From the NCBI GenBank assembly GCA_044341215.1, contig JBIISC010000048.1:1-5999 (forward strand): a stretch of DNA of 5,999 nucleotides. The letters are read 5' to 3'. Of the stretch, positions 5,281 through 5,999 are shown piece by piece. A program made the translations under genes and the position numbers. The notes below the pieces were generated by a model, which saw only the letters and a program-made list of their open reading frames with translations, made no database searches and had not been told where the DNA came from. Position 1 is the stretch's first letter; each line of letters starts with the position of its first letter. Origin of the DNA: JAFMIT01 sp044341215 (GTDB lineage Bacteria > Actinomycetota > Actinomycetes > S36-B12 > UBA5976).

Positions 5281-5999
5281 CAGTTTTCACTTTCCATGAC
5301 CGACCAACGCGCGCCATTTTGGGTATCGTCAATTGCAATTCCCGCATTTGCTAGGGAATCGCGAATCTCATCTGCTTTTGCAAAATCTTTGTGTTCACGT
5401 GCTTGTTGACGCATCTGAAGTTGGTTGGCAACTAATGCATCGATAACTTCTTTCAAAACTTTTGAATCTTCGCTACTGCTATTCCAATTTTCTGCCAATG
5501 GATCGACTCCAAGAACATCTAGCATCGCACGAACTTGAAGTAAGGTTTTTGAAAGAACTTTCAAATCACTCTTTGTGCCTTTTTGCAGTTCGATATTTCC
5601 TTCAGTCACAATTTCATGCACCACAGCTAGAGCTGCCGGCACACCCAAGTCATCATTCATTGCGGCACTAAATCCAGGATCAATGGTTACATTGGCAATT
5701 GATTCTTCACCAATAACTTCGCTAGCACGTTTGATAAAACCTTCGATGCGGCGAAATGCAGCGCCTGATTCTTGCAACGCTTCATCGGAGAATTCCAAGT
5801 TGCTGCGATAGTGAGCGCTAACGAGATACCAACGAAGTTCAATTGCACGTATGCGCTCCAACACGTCGAACACAATTAATGAATTGCCAAGGGATTTACT
5901 CATCTTTTCACCAGCTGTTGTCACCCAAGCATTATGAAGCCAGTAGTTAGCAAACTTTTGCCCAGCAGCTTTTGATTGAGCAATTTCGTTTTCATGATG
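5280..5999 (-). CDS. cysS: Cysteinyl-tRNA synthetase, C-terminal half (5' end beyond window)
   Basis: This enzyme charges tRNA-Cys with cysteine using ATP, in the cytoplasm. The window holds 239 residues and the stop; the frame stays open to the right edge, so the N-terminal half, including the HIGH motif, is outside. The visible part opens with HHENEIAQS, whose His and Glu belong to the class zinc site. KMSKSLGN (32-39 of the visible part) is the class I ATP loop. Next comes the helical DALR-type anticodon region (RWYLVSAHYRSNLEF onward). The end, HKDFAKADEIRDSLANAGIAI, is the typical CysS C-terminal pattern. A GTG at 5924 is an internal Val codon, not a start, since the conserved HHENE segment lies upstream of it in frame. 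It is first in a leftward series with rlmB and the GNAT gene. Nothing looks broken. Confidence 0.96.
   Translation of the reverse strand, partial: HHENEIAQSKAAGQKFANYWLHNAWVTTAGEKMSKSLGNSLIVFDVLERIRAIELRWYLVSAHYRSNLEFSDEALQESGAAFRRIEGFIKRASEVIGEESIANVTIDPGFSAAMNDDLGVPAALAVVHEIVTEGNIELQKGTKSDLKVLSKTLLQVRAMLDVLGVDPLAENWNSSSEDSKVLKEVIDALVANQLQMRQQAREHKDFAKADEIRDSLANAGIAIDDTQNGARWSVMESEN

Noticed and set aside
5687..5924. GTG at 5924 as the start of a separate 214-residue protein, and a leftward 62-codon frame at 5687-5875
   Set aside because: The cysS frame continues upstream of 5924 through the conserved HHENE segment to the window edge, and the smaller frame is an overlap inside cysS.

Overview
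The window looks like a chromosomal segment from a moderate- to low-GC actinobacterium. I infer this from three things: a MsiK-type sugar ATPase next to a DUF4032 protein, an RlmB with a long basic N-terminal tail, and a ~160-residue HExxH protein paired with a DUF2786 protein. The AT-rich codon use and compact layout (overlapping genes, short gaps) fit small-genome freshwater groups such as the Nanopelagicales (acI). That assignment is from memory of the group and was not tested.

Layout. At the left, a leftward two-gene unit (1191 to the window edge) encodes a SprT-like zincin followed, with a 4-bp ATGA overlap, by a DUF2786 protein that runs off the left edge. A 191-bp divergent gap (1192-1382) holds nested inverted repeats and a small palindrome. 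Rightward from there come the MsiK/UgpC-type ABC ATPase (1383-2465) and a DUF4032 protein with kinase-like residues (2492-3751). A 12-bp perfect dyad followed by a T-tract lies across the start codon of the DUF4032 gene. After a 44-bp convergent gap, a leftward block runs cysS (C-terminal half, entering from the right edge), rlmB, then a RimJ/RimL-type GNAT acetyltransferase. The junctions in this block are TGATG (1-bp overlap) and TAA|TTG (zero gap).

Function. The right block is translation-related: cysteine charging of tRNA, 23S rRNA ribose methylation, and an acetyltransferase that may act on a protein N-terminus. The middle block contains the energising subunit for sugar importers, with no permease or binding protein nearby, as expected of a shared ATPase, plus a protein of unknown function that resembles a kinase. 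The left pair has no known function that I can name with confidence. The zincin motif arrangement is like SprT/Spartan proteases, which suggests but does not prove a genome-maintenance role. I see no mobile elements, CRISPR arrays, tRNAs or rRNAs. Most genes are ordinary core actinobacterial genes. The most unusual DNA-level signal is the terminator-like dyad at the msiK/DUF4032 junction.
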